Below, in pieces: positions 23,235 to 31,443 of a stretch of 64,000 bases of DNA. The DNA is from an uncultured Candidatus Peregrinibacteria bacterium. GTDB taxonomy: Bacteria > Patescibacteriota > Gracilibacteria > Peribacterales > Peribacteraceae. The stretch is from NCBI GenBank assembly GCA_903854335.1, contig CAINVY010000013.1:1-64000 (forward strand), given 5' to 3'. The notes under the pieces are model-generated. The model was given only the letters and a program-made list of their open reading frames with translations, was not told where the DNA came from and did not search any database. Position numbers and translations under genes: made by a program. Position 1 is the first letter of the stretch, and each line of letters opens with the position of its first letter.

Positions 23235-23262
23235 TTGACAGGTAGCAAAACTTGCGTATGAT
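23235..23262 (+). promoter_or_regulatory. promoter without an obvious protein gene
   Basis: TTGACA (23235-23240), 16-base spacer, TATGAT (23257-23262) on the plus strand, reading into a region with no convincing plus-strand gene. Confidence 0.55.
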
Positions 23263-23268
23263 ACCCCC

Positions 23269-23400
23269 GTCGACATCTTTTTCCCCTGTTTCTCCTCGTA
23301 CTCTTTGCGAGTATGGAGAGAAGCAGCGGGAACTCCATATGGAGCCGAGATGTTGGCTCCATCGGGGGCTTCGCTGTTATCAGCTAGAAAGTCCCCTTTC
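23269..23400 (+). ncRNA. candidate small RNA, unknown
   Basis: About 130 nt downstream of a good plus-strand promoter. It contains hairpins TACTC/GAGTA, the palindrome CTCCATATGGAG and GGAGCC/GGCTCC, and ends at AGAAAG/CTTTCT next to the stop of the convergent gene at 23401. It matches no RNA family I know; SRP, 6S and tmRNA signatures are absent. Confidence 0.3.
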
Positions 23401-23850
23401 TTAAATGTGCGCGAGAAGCGAGGGCCCAAACACGAATGCGACAATTGCTCCGAGAGCGAGGAATGGTATGAAGGCGATGGAATCCTCCTTCCTTTTCACA
23501 TGCGCGAGAAGTAGGACTGTGCCGACAATACTGCCGCACAGATATGCGATCATCAGAGAGAGGACTTCCAGCCTCCAATCAAGGAAGAAGAAACCGAGCG
23601 CGGCTGCGACGATGATGTCGGCGCCGCCGATCCATTTCTCTTTCCCAAGGATTCTCTGCAGAGCAAAGAAGGCGAAGCCGATAAGCGGAGAGAGTGGTGA
23701 GAATGGCGGCGAAAGGAATGCGTGGACGATGCCAAGCGCGAGCAGCGGCAACGAGAGAAAATCCGTAACGAAGCCCGTGCACACGTCCGTGCATGTGATG
23801 GCAAGGAGGAGAACGAGAGCGCCGATAAGGATGACGGCGGAGAAGGTCAT
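23401..23850 (-). CDS. type IV prepilin peptidase, catalytic core only
   Basis: 149 residues, about half the length of PilD/TcpJ proteins: the N-terminal methyltransferase and zinc domain is absent and the protein begins in the membrane core. The two catalytic Asp motifs of A24 aspartyl proteases can be matched: TCTDVCTGFVTDFLSLPLL (first Asp) and GGADIIVAAALGFFF (the GxGD motif, here GGAD). At least four hydrophobic segments are present. It would cleave prepilin-type leader peptides at the membrane. No pilin or pilus ATPase is in the window. Confidence 0.8.
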   Translation of the reverse strand: MTFSAVILIGALVLLLAITCTDVCTGFVTDFLSLPLLALGIVHAFLSPPFSPLSPLIGFAFFALQRILGKEKWIGGADIIVAAALGFFFLDWRLEVLSLMIAYLCGSIVGTVLLLAHVKRKEDSIAFIPFLALGAIVAFVFGPSLLAHI

Positions 23851-24000
23851 GGGGGGGGAGAGAAGACGCGGAGAAAGCGAACCGCGATGCCGCGATTCAC
23901 TTCCTCCGATCGATACCTTGTGATGCGCTCAAGCGCGCTTTGGATTTTCCAGAATGGTCAGAATGAGCTTCGCGGGGAGAGAAAATAGATGAACGAACTA

Positions 24001-25155
24001 TCAATCTTCAATGAACTTTGGCCGGCCATTAGCGAGCTTCATGAGATATGCCTTCCATTTATTTGTATGTCTGAAATAGTGCATCTGTGCGTCCCACAAA
24101 TCTTTGCTTCTGCGTCCCAGAATCAACATGTACCAAAAATGCAGAATACTAACGACAATAAACCAGAGTCCCCACACCATTAACACCCAACACTCGATAA
24201 ATAACCATAGCGATCGGAAAATAAACCAACGAGAAATTCGATCTTCGAAGGCAATGGAATATGCCACCGATGAACTCGTTGAGGAAGTACGGGAGCCATG
24301 ACCAAAGCCTAGTTTTGGATTATCGAGAATTGTCTGTGCAATTTTGGTGCAAAAAATAACAATAAACGCTCCAAAGAGAGTTGAAATGATCAACAGGAGA
24401 AACGATCCGACACTGGATGTTTTCAGAAGCGAAGCAATCGCGCCAGGAACAATCATAAATATGATGCCGACAGTTAAGAGATTTCCTATGAGTTTCCCCC
24501 AATAGCCTGCCGATAGTTCCCAGCTTTGTTTGATACTTCTGATAATCCCACCATCTCTTTTTTTTATGAGAATAATGGGAGAAAGGATGAGGCGAGAACT
24601 GATAATAATTCCGATAACAATATTAATTCCTGGTATCGGTATCCATATGAAACTCACAATTATCGCTATAACAGCCAAGCCAAGAAGTGGCAGATACAAG
24701 CTTTTTAAGCGCTCGAGTGTTTCTTTTGTAGATTTGTTTTCCAAGACGAGCAACAAGATAAAGAACTGAAAAGCAAATAAGATTAGTCCTACAACGATAC
24801 CTACGACAGATGCGATAGCTCCGATACGGAAGAAGTTATGGGGAAGAGTTTTAGCTGCTTCCTGTGGGTTTTGGGGAATATTTTTCGCAGCATTTTCTGT
24901 TGCCTTTTGCAATTCCTGGAGTGCGTTCATGTCCCCCCGCTGTACGCGCTGTTGGAGTTCTTGAACGCGTCCTATGTCGAACCCGGTGGAATTAATTGCG
25001 TCCTGTGCATATGGTCTCACGTTGCTGGCGAAGGCGAATTGAATTACTGCGATGATAATGCCGACAACGATTGATGAGGCAACGATCACGCCGATGCGCT
25101 TAACAAAAAATTCCCAACTCTTGGAGAGGAGTGACGAGAGGGTTGCGGCTGCCAT
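24001..25155 (-). CDS. multi-pass membrane protein of unknown function
   Basis: 384 residues with about seven hydrophobic segments. A first helix (VGIIIAVIQFAF) is followed by an extracytoplasmic-looking helical loop rich in Gln and Asn (about 45-100), then further helices separated by the basic loop ILIKKRDGGIIRSIKQSWELSAGY (in parts), a layout resembling glycerophosphoryl-diester-phosphodiesterase membrane-domain or DUF975-like proteins. The last 80 residues hold two more helices (WCVLMVWGLWFIV-like) and a charged tail. No catalytic motif is seen. Base composition is more AT-rich than its neighbours. Confidence 0.65.
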   Translation of the reverse strand: MAAATLSSLLSKSWEFFVKRIGVIVASSIVVGIIIAVIQFAFASNVRPYAQDAINSTGFDIGRVQELQQRVQRGDMNALQELQKATENAAKNIPQNPQEAAKTLPHNFFRIGAIASVVGIVVGLILFAFQFFILLLVLENKSTKETLERLKSLYLPLLGLAVIAIIVSFIWIPIPGINIVIGIIISSRLILSPIILIKKRDGGIIRSIKQSWELSAGYWGKLIGNLLTVGIIFMIVPGAIASLLKTSSVGSFLLLIISTLFGAFIVIFCTKIAQTILDNPKLGFGHGSRTSSTSSSVAYSIAFEDRISRWFIFRSLWLFIECWVLMVWGLWFIVVSILHFWYMLILGRRSKDLWDAQMHYFRHTNKWKAYLMKLANGRPKFIED

Positions 25156-25221
25156 GGCAAGGGTGGGAAGGAATACATAAAAAGCTACCGATTTCCAAAG
25201 CTTCCCACAAGAGATGGTTTT

Positions 25222-25458
25222 TCAGTTCCCCTGCAAACGACTCAGGTTCTCTTTCGCGACTTCCGCGATGCGGTCGAGACGATCATTGCGCGTTTCATCC
25301 GTGAACTGTGCCGCATCACTCGAAGCGTTCCCTTTGAAGAGCATGGCTTGGAGAGGAGGAGAAACGACGGCATAGCCTTCGTAGATGAGCAGGGCGATCA
25401 TCGCTCCGCCGACTGCGCCCAGGATCTGCCGCAAGAAAGGAACTTTGAGAATGTGCAT
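25222..25458 (-). CDS. small single-pass membrane protein, 78 aa
   Basis: 78 residues: a short basic N-terminus, one hydrophobic segment (LGAVGGAMIALLIYEGYAVV, about 12-31) and a charged helical C-terminal half (RNDRLDRIAEVAKENLSRL). A TACAAT box lies 14 bases before the ATG. Not recognised; its length and single helix suggest an accessory subunit or anchor. Confidence 0.55.
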   Translation of the reverse strand: MHILKVPFLRQILGAVGGAMIALLIYEGYAVVSPPLQAMLFKGNASSDAAQFTDETRNDRLDRIAEVAKENLSRLQGN

Positions 25459-25506
25459 ATGTGTTTCTCGATATTGTATCAGATTTTCTTCTTTTTTGCC
25501 ACCTCC

Positions 25507-25908
25507 TTATTCCGGGTCTCTGCGAAGGCTGCTCTTGTATTTGTCGGGTGCGAAAGCCGCAAGACGCTCAACGGTGATTCCCATGTCGTGAAGGATCTCC
25601 TCCGTGATTGAGCCCGGGAGACGTTGGTCGTAGCCGAGCAGGATGAGATCCGGTCGGATCGTGCGGACGGGATCAAGGAAGTCGCTCTCGTGCCCGAGGA
25701 TCACGTGCGCTTCGGGGAAGAGACTCGCCACGATGCCGCGCCGCGTTTCTTCGTCTTGGTCCGGCAGTCGTCCTTTGATCCGACGGACGTTCGCATCTCT
25801 TGCGACGATGATTGTCACATTGCCTCTCTTCAACGCTTCTCGAACCACGAACTCATGACCAAGATGGAAGTGATCGAACGTGCCGAAGAGGAGGATGGTT
25901 GGGGGCAC
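25507..25908 (-). CDS. cytidylyltransferase-like nucleotidyltransferase
   Basis: 133 residues with the nucleotidyltransferase signature FGTFDHFHLGH (HxGH at about residues 14-17) and a later DLILLGYDQR. It resembles TagD glycerol-3-phosphate cytidylyltransferase, archaeal FAD synthetase RibL and CoaD-like enzymes; length and GTFDHFHLGH favour the TagD/RibL group. Expected chemistry is transfer of a nucleotide to a phosphorylated acceptor, in the cytoplasm. The start is GTG, exactly 6 bases after TATCAT. The substrate cannot be fixed from sequence. Confidence 0.82.
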   Translation of the reverse strand: MPPTILLFGTFDHFHLGHEFVVREALKRGNVTIIVARDANVRRIKGRLPDQDEETRRGIVASLFPEAHVILGHESDFLDPVRTIRPDLILLGYDQRLPGSITEEILHDMGITVERLAAFAPDKYKSSLRRDPE

Positions 25909-25935
25909 GAGGGAATGATAGGGGGAAGGTATAAA

Positions 25936-26028
25936 AGACGTAAGATGTTAGACGTAAGATATACGTGAGGATTGAAAACGGCGCTCACATCTTAAGTCTT
26001 ACGTCTTATATCTCACATCTTGCGTCTT
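25936..26028. repeat. heptamer-repeat hairpin H3
   Basis: Left arm AGACGTAAGATGTTAGACGT, right arm whose complement starts AGACGCAAGATGTGAGATAT. The units are 7 bp (AAGATGT, AAGACGT). It lies between the gene starting at 25908 and the 3' end of the gene at 26033. Confidence 0.75.
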
Positions 26029-26032
26029 TCCC

Positions 26033-28012
26033 TCACTTCACCAGATCCACCACATACAACCTCTTTTCGTCCGAGACGTACAAGTGACTCTCGTCGCTGT
26101 CGACGTAGAGGTCTTGAAGTTTGCCGAGCTGATCGCCTTCGAGCACGTACTGCTTGAGGTACGTCGCATTGCCCGTCGTTCCGCCGTCGGAAATGACGAT
26201 GACGCGGCTGTGCGTGGGATCGAGGAGGAAGATGTCGCGATCGGTGACCTTGAAGATCTTCGTGGCGGTCGTGAGTGCGTCCTTGGGGCCGTGACTGACC
26301 GAGAAGGGCTTCGACTCGCCGCGGAAGAGTCGCATAATTGTCCCGCCGGTCTTGAGAACGAAGATGTTGGAGTCGATGGTCATATCGAGTGATCCCGTGA
26401 GGTCGCCGGTGACGTTGTACTGCACGGCGGCGCTGTAGCGGTTTGTGAGGCGCTCGTACTTCTCGATCTTGTCGTCCGAGGTGAGGACGTAGAGATAGCG
26501 AAGATAGCTCTCGATGTCCTTCCCCGTCATCCACCCCGCCGGATCATCCGTTTTCATCGAGATGGGTTGATTGCCCTGCAGCTCGACGACGCTATTGCCG
26601 GTCGTGAGGAACACTTGCGACTTGTACCGCGGGAAGTTCGTGCCGTCGATGATGAAGCCGTCACTGGAGAGGCTGCGCGGATCATCGACGCTGTTGAGGA
26701 GAATGTGGTAGGTATTCTGGCGGTCGTACGCGAGGAACTCGCCGTCCGCGATGCCGAGGAAACCCTGTGCCGAAACGGAGGGCGTCTTGGAGGCGAGGTT
26801 CACGACAACGCGGGGGTTCACGCGGAAGATGTTGTTGATCTCCTCGCGCTTGGAACGAATGCTATCGAGAAGATTGAGCGCCTCCACGCGGAAGTATCCG
26901 CTCTCGTTATCCACCACTTGCTTCGCCTCCGCATCGGCTTTCTCGAGGATAGCGTTGGCCGCATCCGTGTCTCCCGCGAGCTTCCGGTTGTCCGCCGTTT
27001 GCAATTCCTGCGTGACCTGTTGGATGAGGGCGCCAAGCTCGGTTTTGGTTTTGCTGCGCTGACTGACGGTCGTGAGCTTCACGATGGCGAAGATGATGAG
27101 GAAGAGCGCGACGGAGATGGCCAGGATGATGAAGTGCGAACGTTTCTTGCGAACGGGATGCTTCAAATCCGCGAAGAACTCCGTGACGCGGTCACGGAAC
27201 CGCTCGAAGAATTGCGAGGATTCCGTCGCTTTGCGCGTCCACTGAATTCCCCGTTTTGTCGTCGCGACGGCGAGCGGCAGGAGCAGACTCGAGAGTCGTT
27301 TGGCTTGCGAGACGAGGACATTCCCTCCCTGCTTCACTCGCCCTGCTTCTGAACGCCTGCTCGCCAGAGCCGGCTTCGCCACCGGAGCGGCGGAGAGCTG
27401 AGGCGGTCCTCCCACCTGCAGGACGGCGATGGCCGCGGTCTCGCGATCGTCATTGAGTCGCTGGACGATCTCCTCCGCGGCATCGTCGCTCTGTTCCGTC
27501 ACTTGGGAGAGCTGTGCGGGCGTGAGCGAGCGCAGGATGCGTTGCGTGGAGAAGACGATGCTGTCCTGCGGATCGAGCGTCCCGCTCGAGATGTGCACGA
27601 AGGCAGAGAGAGGCTTCCCGCGGGTGAACTCCGTGATCTGGCTGGCCGTTCCCCCTCGCACCAAATACGCCTCGCCCCTTCCGGCGGAGGAGACGTGCAA
27701 ATTCGTTCCTTCGATGAGCGCGACGATCGCGTGCACGTCACTCACGGCTTCCGCCGCCATCAATCCCTTCATGAGCCCGTTCAATTCCTTCAACGTGCCG
27801 TCGAGGCGCATCCACGATTCGCCCTGCGTTTCGAGCAGCGCGCTTTGGATGATGGCGGTGCACTCCTCCTCAAGCGTCTTCGCATCCTTGGGACTCGACT
27901 CCACCTGGAGACACAGAATAACCCGCTCCTTCTCTTTTGACGTCAGCGAGAGGGACACAAGTGACATACCACTTACGTTCTTCGTCACCCCTGTTTGGAC
28001 TGTGACGTCCAT
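26033..28012 (-). CDS. PP2C-like domain protein with membrane helix and extracytoplasmic domain
   Basis: 659 residues. Residues about 1-205 look like a PP2C/SpoIIE phosphatase fold: LHVSSAGRGEAYLVRGG (108-121) parallels the family's GDSR-containing strand and DDRETAAIAVL the last DDxT motif, but key Asp residues are replaced, so catalysis is doubtful. A basic linker follows, then one membrane helix (about 293-313, FIILAISVALFLIIFAIV) and a large outer part: a coiled coil (about 320-380), then repeated beta-strand segments suggesting a propeller (for example DKIEKYERLTN, ITDRDIFLLDPTHSR-like repeats). Probably a membrane sensor or scaffold linking an inner pseudo-phosphatase to an outer binding domain. 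Confidence 0.65.
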   Translation of the reverse strand: MDVTVQTGVTKNVSGMSLVSLSLTSKEKERVILCLQVESSPKDAKTLEEECTAIIQSALLETQGESWMRLDGTLKELNGLMKGLMAAEAVSDVHAIVALIEGTNLHVSSAGRGEAYLVRGGTASQITEFTRGKPLSAFVHISSGTLDPQDSIVFSTQRILRSLTPAQLSQVTEQSDDAAEEIVQRLNDDRETAAIAVLQVGGPPQLSAAPVAKPALASRRSEAGRVKQGGNVLVSQAKRLSSLLLPLAVATTKRGIQWTRKATESSQFFERFRDRVTEFFADLKHPVRKKRSHFIILAISVALFLIIFAIVKLTTVSQRSKTKTELGALIQQVTQELQTADNRKLAGDTDAANAILEKADAEAKQVVDNESGYFRVEALNLLDSIRSKREEINNIFRVNPRVVVNLASKTPSVSAQGFLGIADGEFLAYDRQNTYHILLNSVDDPRSLSSDGFIIDGTNFPRYKSQVFLTTGNSVVELQGNQPISMKTDDPAGWMTGKDIESYLRYLYVLTSDDKIEKYERLTNRYSAAVQYNVTGDLTGSLDMTIDSNIFVLKTGGTIMRLFRGESKPFSVSHGPKDALTTATKIFKVTDRDIFLLDPTHSRVIVISDGGTTGNATYLKQYVLEGDQLGKLQDLYVDSDESHLYVSDEKRLYVVDLVK

Positions 28013-28058
28013 CAGTGGGAAAGGCTACCGTAGAGGGTAGGCAAGGAGCAAGAAAAGA

Positions 28059-28337
28059 TTAGCGCGGGGGTTTCCTATTATAAAGATCATATCCCTCACG
28101 CTTAATATTCGAGGGTCTATATGGATTACCCAGGTGTTCCAACGCACCACTTCGCATCTGATCTTGCAGCAAAGTCCTGATTCGATCGAGTGTTTCTTTG
28201 GTATTCGCGGAGACAGTGACACTGCCATCGGCTGCGACATTACTGACGTCAATAGTATCGAGTTCATCATGTACCAGGCGTATGAGAGCAATACGAAATG
28301 ATGCACCGAGTGTCCTGTCAGTGGGGCGGATATTCAT
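28059..28337 (-). CDS. small hypothetical protein, array copy A
   Basis: 92 residues, soluble, starting MNIRPTDR. A predicted alpha/beta unit contains the motif ADGSVTVSANTKETLDRIRTLL (given in parts) and GALEHLGNPYRP. The next two minus-strand frames upstream (28424-28718 and 28748-29038) share this pattern, so this is one of three tandem paralogs. No family is recognised. Confidence 0.6.
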   Translation of the reverse strand: MNIRPTDRTLGASFRIALIRLVHDELDTIDVSNVAADGSVTVSANTKETLDRIRTLLQDQMRSGALEHLGNPYRPSNIKREGYDLYNRKPPR

Positions 28338-28423
28338 TTTTCAGTCATTCTTTGATGCTTCGTGTGTAGGCATGGGAGGTGGGGAAGTGTAGGAGGCGAA
28401 AGAAGTTTTTGGCGAAAAGTAGC

Positions 28424-28718
28424 TTAGAACCAATCCAGCCCATCCAGTCTTCTAGGCTTTTCAGGCTTTGGTTTGAATGGAGTCCCCAGGTGTTCCACTG
28501 CACCATTTCGCACCTGATTCGAAAACAGAGCACGGAGCTGATTCAGGCTTTCTTCCTTCTCCGCATAGACGGTGACACTGCCATCCAAATCAACTTCTTC
28601 GATGCGAAGTTGATCTTTGATAGCAGGGAGTTCGCGTTGTATTCGTCTCCTGAGACGAAAACGAAATCTCTCAGCTACAGTTCCGTCCTCAATGCCCCCC
28701 CCTGGGACGAATATTCAT
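28424..28718 (-). pseudogene. array copy B, frameshifted at a G8 tract
   Basis: Starting at ATG 28718 the frame reads MNIRPRGGH and stops; with one G fewer in the eight-base G run (28695-28702) it continues for 97 residues, including DLDGSVTVYAEKEESLNQL and GAVEHLGTPFKP, matching copy A, to a TAA at 28424. The rest is undamaged, so this is a phase-variable or programmed frameshift, a recent mutation, or an assembly error. Confidence 0.7.
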
Positions 28719-28747
28719 TTGCCAGTCATTCTCCGGTGTATCGGTTG

Positions 28748-29038
28748 TTAGCATGTGAAGAGAGGGGGAAGAGGATAGGTGCCAAGGAGGATTTTTCCTG
28801 GTTCGCATAGTGTTCGTGAAATTCCAAGCAACATGCGAAGGGCTGTCATCGCTGCTTTCGATGTAGCGGAGATGCGGAGACTGCCATCTGATTCGGGAGT
28901 ATGGACAGAAATGGAAGGCGCAAGATCGGGGATCATCTCTTCGATGATTGCCTGCAATTGAGACGGGAGTGTCGGGGGGATTCCGTTTGTGGGGCGGATG
29001 AGTATCTGCCGATCTTCCTTTGGATGCGTTGCCGCCAT
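28748..29038 (-). CDS. small hypothetical protein, array copy C
   Basis: 96 residues from ATG 29038. The segment ILIRPTNGIP, then SDGSLRISATSKAAMTALRML, parallels the MNIRPTDR and DGSVTVSANTKETLDRI parts of copy A, so it is the most diverged of the three tandem paralogs. An open extension to 29122 is possible. The C-terminus differs from copies A and B. Function unknown. Confidence 0.5.
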   Translation of the reverse strand: MAATHPKEDRQILIRPTNGIPPTLPSQLQAIIEEMIPDLAPSISVHTPESDGSLRISATSKAAMTALRMLLGISRTLCEPGKILLGTYPLPPLFTC

Positions 29039-29110
29039 AGGAGGGATTATTTTTCTCCAATTCTTCGAGGAGTCAATGTTTGTAGTGAGTATCCCATCAA
29101 AGCTAGGACG

Positions 29111-29220
29111 CCTAGGTGTCATGGTGAGGTGCGAACAGCGTGTATGGATTCGTGGCTTTTTGCTGCGGCAAGAAGCTCCTCACCATGACACGCTGTGAGC
29201 CACGAACCATTACCTAGGCT
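29111..29220. repeat. palindromic repeat element, copy 2
   Basis: Core TGTCATGGTGAGGTGC to CTCCTCACCATGACA, with CCACGAACCAT on the right. Outer stem GCCTAGGT (29111-29118) with ACCTAGGC (29213-29220), a perfect match that is unrelated to the outer stems of the other copies. Most of the 300 bases between array copy C and RNase J is this element. Confidence 0.8.
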
Positions 29221-29419
29221 TCAGGGGCGAGTCACCATGTTGGTTGTCAGCGTATTTGCTGTTCCCGACGCGACAAAATCACAGTCATTTCCAAAAATTC
29301 AATATAAAAATCCATTGATCTGAAGCCAAAAACTAAGGTACATGACATCTGTATACTTGCTATATGATTCCCGAGGGAGTACACTGGTGACAGTTTCAAT
29401 TTCTTACCAATGTACAGAC

Positions 29420-31306
29420 ATGACCGGACAAGAAAACCCGCAGAGTCCCCCAGCTCCCAAGCCGGCGGGACCACTTCCACCGTCCCCGAAACCGTTTCAA
29501 CGGCCGATGGGACAACAGAGAGGACGCCACCGTCACTTTCGACCCCCTCACGCAGGCCAGCCCCTTAAGGGACAACCCCAAAAAGGGCAACAGCCGCAGC
29601 CGCAGAGGATGATTCCCAGCACGCCGGACACCAATCGTAAGGTGGGGCTGCGTCTCTACCCGCTCGGAGGATTCGATCAGATCGGTCGCAACTGCTTCGT
29701 CATCGAAGTGGACAGCGACATTTATCTGATCGACCTTGGCCTCCAATTTCCCGACGAGGATATGCTCGGGATCGACTACCTGATTCCCGATATTTCTTCG
29801 CTTCGAGGAAAGGAGAATCGGATCAAGGCCGTCCTCTTCACGCACGGACACTTGGACCACATCGGCGCCGCGCAGCATTTGCTGCCCGCATTGCATTTTC
29901 CGCCGTGCTACGCGACGCGTCTCACGTCGGCATTTATCAAGAAGCGCCTCGATGAGGATCATCTGACTGCCAAGGTGCAGCTCCACACCGTGAACTTCCG
30001 CGAGAAGATCCGCATCGGCAAAGTCGAAGTGGAATTCCTTCGTGTCACGCACTCGATCCCGGACTCGGCCGCCATTGCGGTCCACACGCCGTACGGAACG
30101 ATCGTGCACACGGGAGATTTCAAATTCGATCTTACGCCGATGAACGAACCTCCCGCCGACTTCTCGCGCCTCGCGGAAATCGGAGACAAGGGTGTGCTCG
30201 CGATCATCGCGGACTCCACCAACGCCCTCAAGCCGGGTAACGCCAAGAGCGAGAAGGAAATTTCCGAGACGCTCCACGGCCTCATCCGCGACGCATCGGG
30301 TCGTATCATCATCTCGACCTTCAGCTCGCTCATCAACCGTTTGCAGCAGATCGTCGAGCACGCGCGGAAGTACAATCGCAAAATCTTCATCTCCGGAAGG
30401 AGCATGGAGACGAACCTCGAAATCGCGCAGGAGCTCGGTTACCTCCGCATTCCCCGCGGCCTCATCCGCAAGGTCAATCCGTCGATGGATCGGCTTCCCG
30501 ACAAGGAAGTCCTCATCCTCACGACGGGAAGTCAAGGAGAGGAAATGGCGGGACTCGCGCGCATCGGGCTCGGCACGCATCGGCACATCGCCATCAAGCG
30601 CGGTGACACGGTGGTGCTCAGCAGCAATCCGATTATTGGCAACGAACGCGCCGTCGCGAAGGTCGTGAATAATCTCTACCTCCAAGGCGCCATCGTGAAG
30701 ACAAGTCAGGAGCTTGCGCTTCACACCACGGGGCATGGATACCAGAACGATCTTCTCCTCATGCATCGTCTTGTGCGCGCCAAGCACGTGATCCCGGAAC
30801 ACGGCGAACCGCACATGCGCGCCGCGCACGCGAACATCGTCCGCTCGATCGGCTATCCCGAGAACCAAGTGCACTTGATCGTGAACGGCGAAATCCTTGA
30901 GTTCGATCAGAAGGGCGACGCGCGCAAGAGCAAGACCAAGCTTCCGTTCCACGACGTCATCATCGACGGACGGGGTGCGGCGGGCGAAGGTCAGCGCGTT
31001 CTCGACGACCGCAAGGTTATGAGCGAGAACGGCGTCATCCTCGTCCTCTTCAAGGTCTACACGGAGTCCAAGAGGCTCGTGTCGGATCCCGATATCATCT
31101 CCCGCGGCCTCATCTACGGATCCGAGCAGCAAGAGATCTCCCGCGAATTGATTGCGGCATCACGCAAAGCGTACGAAGACGAATTGAATCGCGGCGAGAA
31201 AGATCGCAAGGTGCTCAAGCGTGCCGTTACCAGCGCGCTCTTCCGCTACTTCGATCGCAAACTGGATCGTGAACCGATGGTGATACCGTTGATGGTGGAG
31301 GTTTAA
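29420..31306 (+). CDS. rnj: ribonuclease J
   Basis: 628 residues from ATG 29420. RNase J is a metallo-beta-lactamase/beta-CASP 5'-exo- and endoribonuclease for mRNA decay and rRNA maturation. Seen: the metal site THGHLDHIG (about residue 140), HTGDFKFD, the beta-CASP region with the STFSSLINRLQQI and GRSMETN segments, TTGSQGE and HTTGHG (motif C region) and PEHGEPHMR, then the C-terminal domain. The first 75 residues are a Pro/Gln/Arg-rich disordered extension absent from standard RNase J. An upstream in-frame start (29342) cannot be excluded. Confidence 0.93.
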   Translation: MTGQENPQSPPAPKPAGPLPPSPKPFQRPMGQQRGRHRHFRPPHAGQPLKGQPQKGQQPQPQRMIPSTPDTNRKVGLRLYPLGGFDQIGRNCFVIEVDSDIYLIDLGLQFPDEDMLGIDYLIPDISSLRGKENRIKAVLFTHGHLDHIGAAQHLLPALHFPPCYATRLTSAFIKKRLDEDHLTAKVQLHTVNFREKIRIGKVEVEFLRVTHSIPDSAAIAVHTPYGTIVHTGDFKFDLTPMNEPPADFSRLAEIGDKGVLAIIADSTNALKPGNAKSEKEISETLHGLIRDASGRIIISTFSSLINRLQQIVEHARKYNRKIFISGRSMETNLEIAQELGYLRIPRGLIRKVNPSMDRLPDKEVLILTTGSQGEEMAGLARIGLGTHRHIAIKRGDTVVLSSNPIIGNERAVAKVVNNLYLQGAIVKTSQELALHTTGHGYQNDLLLMHRLVRAKHVIPEHGEPHMRAAHANIVRSIGYPENQVHLIVNGEILEFDQKGDARKSKTKLPFHDVIIDGRGAAGEGQRVLDDRKVMSENGVILVLFKVYTESKRLVSDPDIISRGLIYGSEQQEISRELIAASRKAYEDELNRGEKDRKVLKRAVTSALFRYFDRKLDREPMVIPLMVEV

Positions 31307-31408
31307 GCGCGAAAGGCAAACCTACGGTTTTCCTTCCGCGAGCCATCCTTTCTCTCAGAGGTATCGCTTCAGCAGCGGGGCCCACAAGACCCGCTGCTTC
31401 GCGATGTA

Positions 31409-31437
31409 TTGTTTCATTGAGCGAGATTCATTAGCCT
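31409..31437 (+). promoter_or_regulatory. promoter of HAD hydrolase, leaderless layout
   Basis: TTGTTT (31409-31414), 17-base spacer, TAGCCT (31432-31437), then exactly 6 bases to ATG. Confidence 0.55.
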
Positions 31438-31443
31438 TCTTCC

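Noticed and set aside
23305-23514. A 69-codon plus-strand frame after the orphan promoter
   Set aside because: It overlaps the prepilin peptidase gene on the other strand and has no recognisable pattern.
29396-31132. A 578-codon minus-strand frame over RNase J
   Set aside because: Antisense shadow of a clear RNase J gene with the same low-complexity Arg/Asp/His composition.
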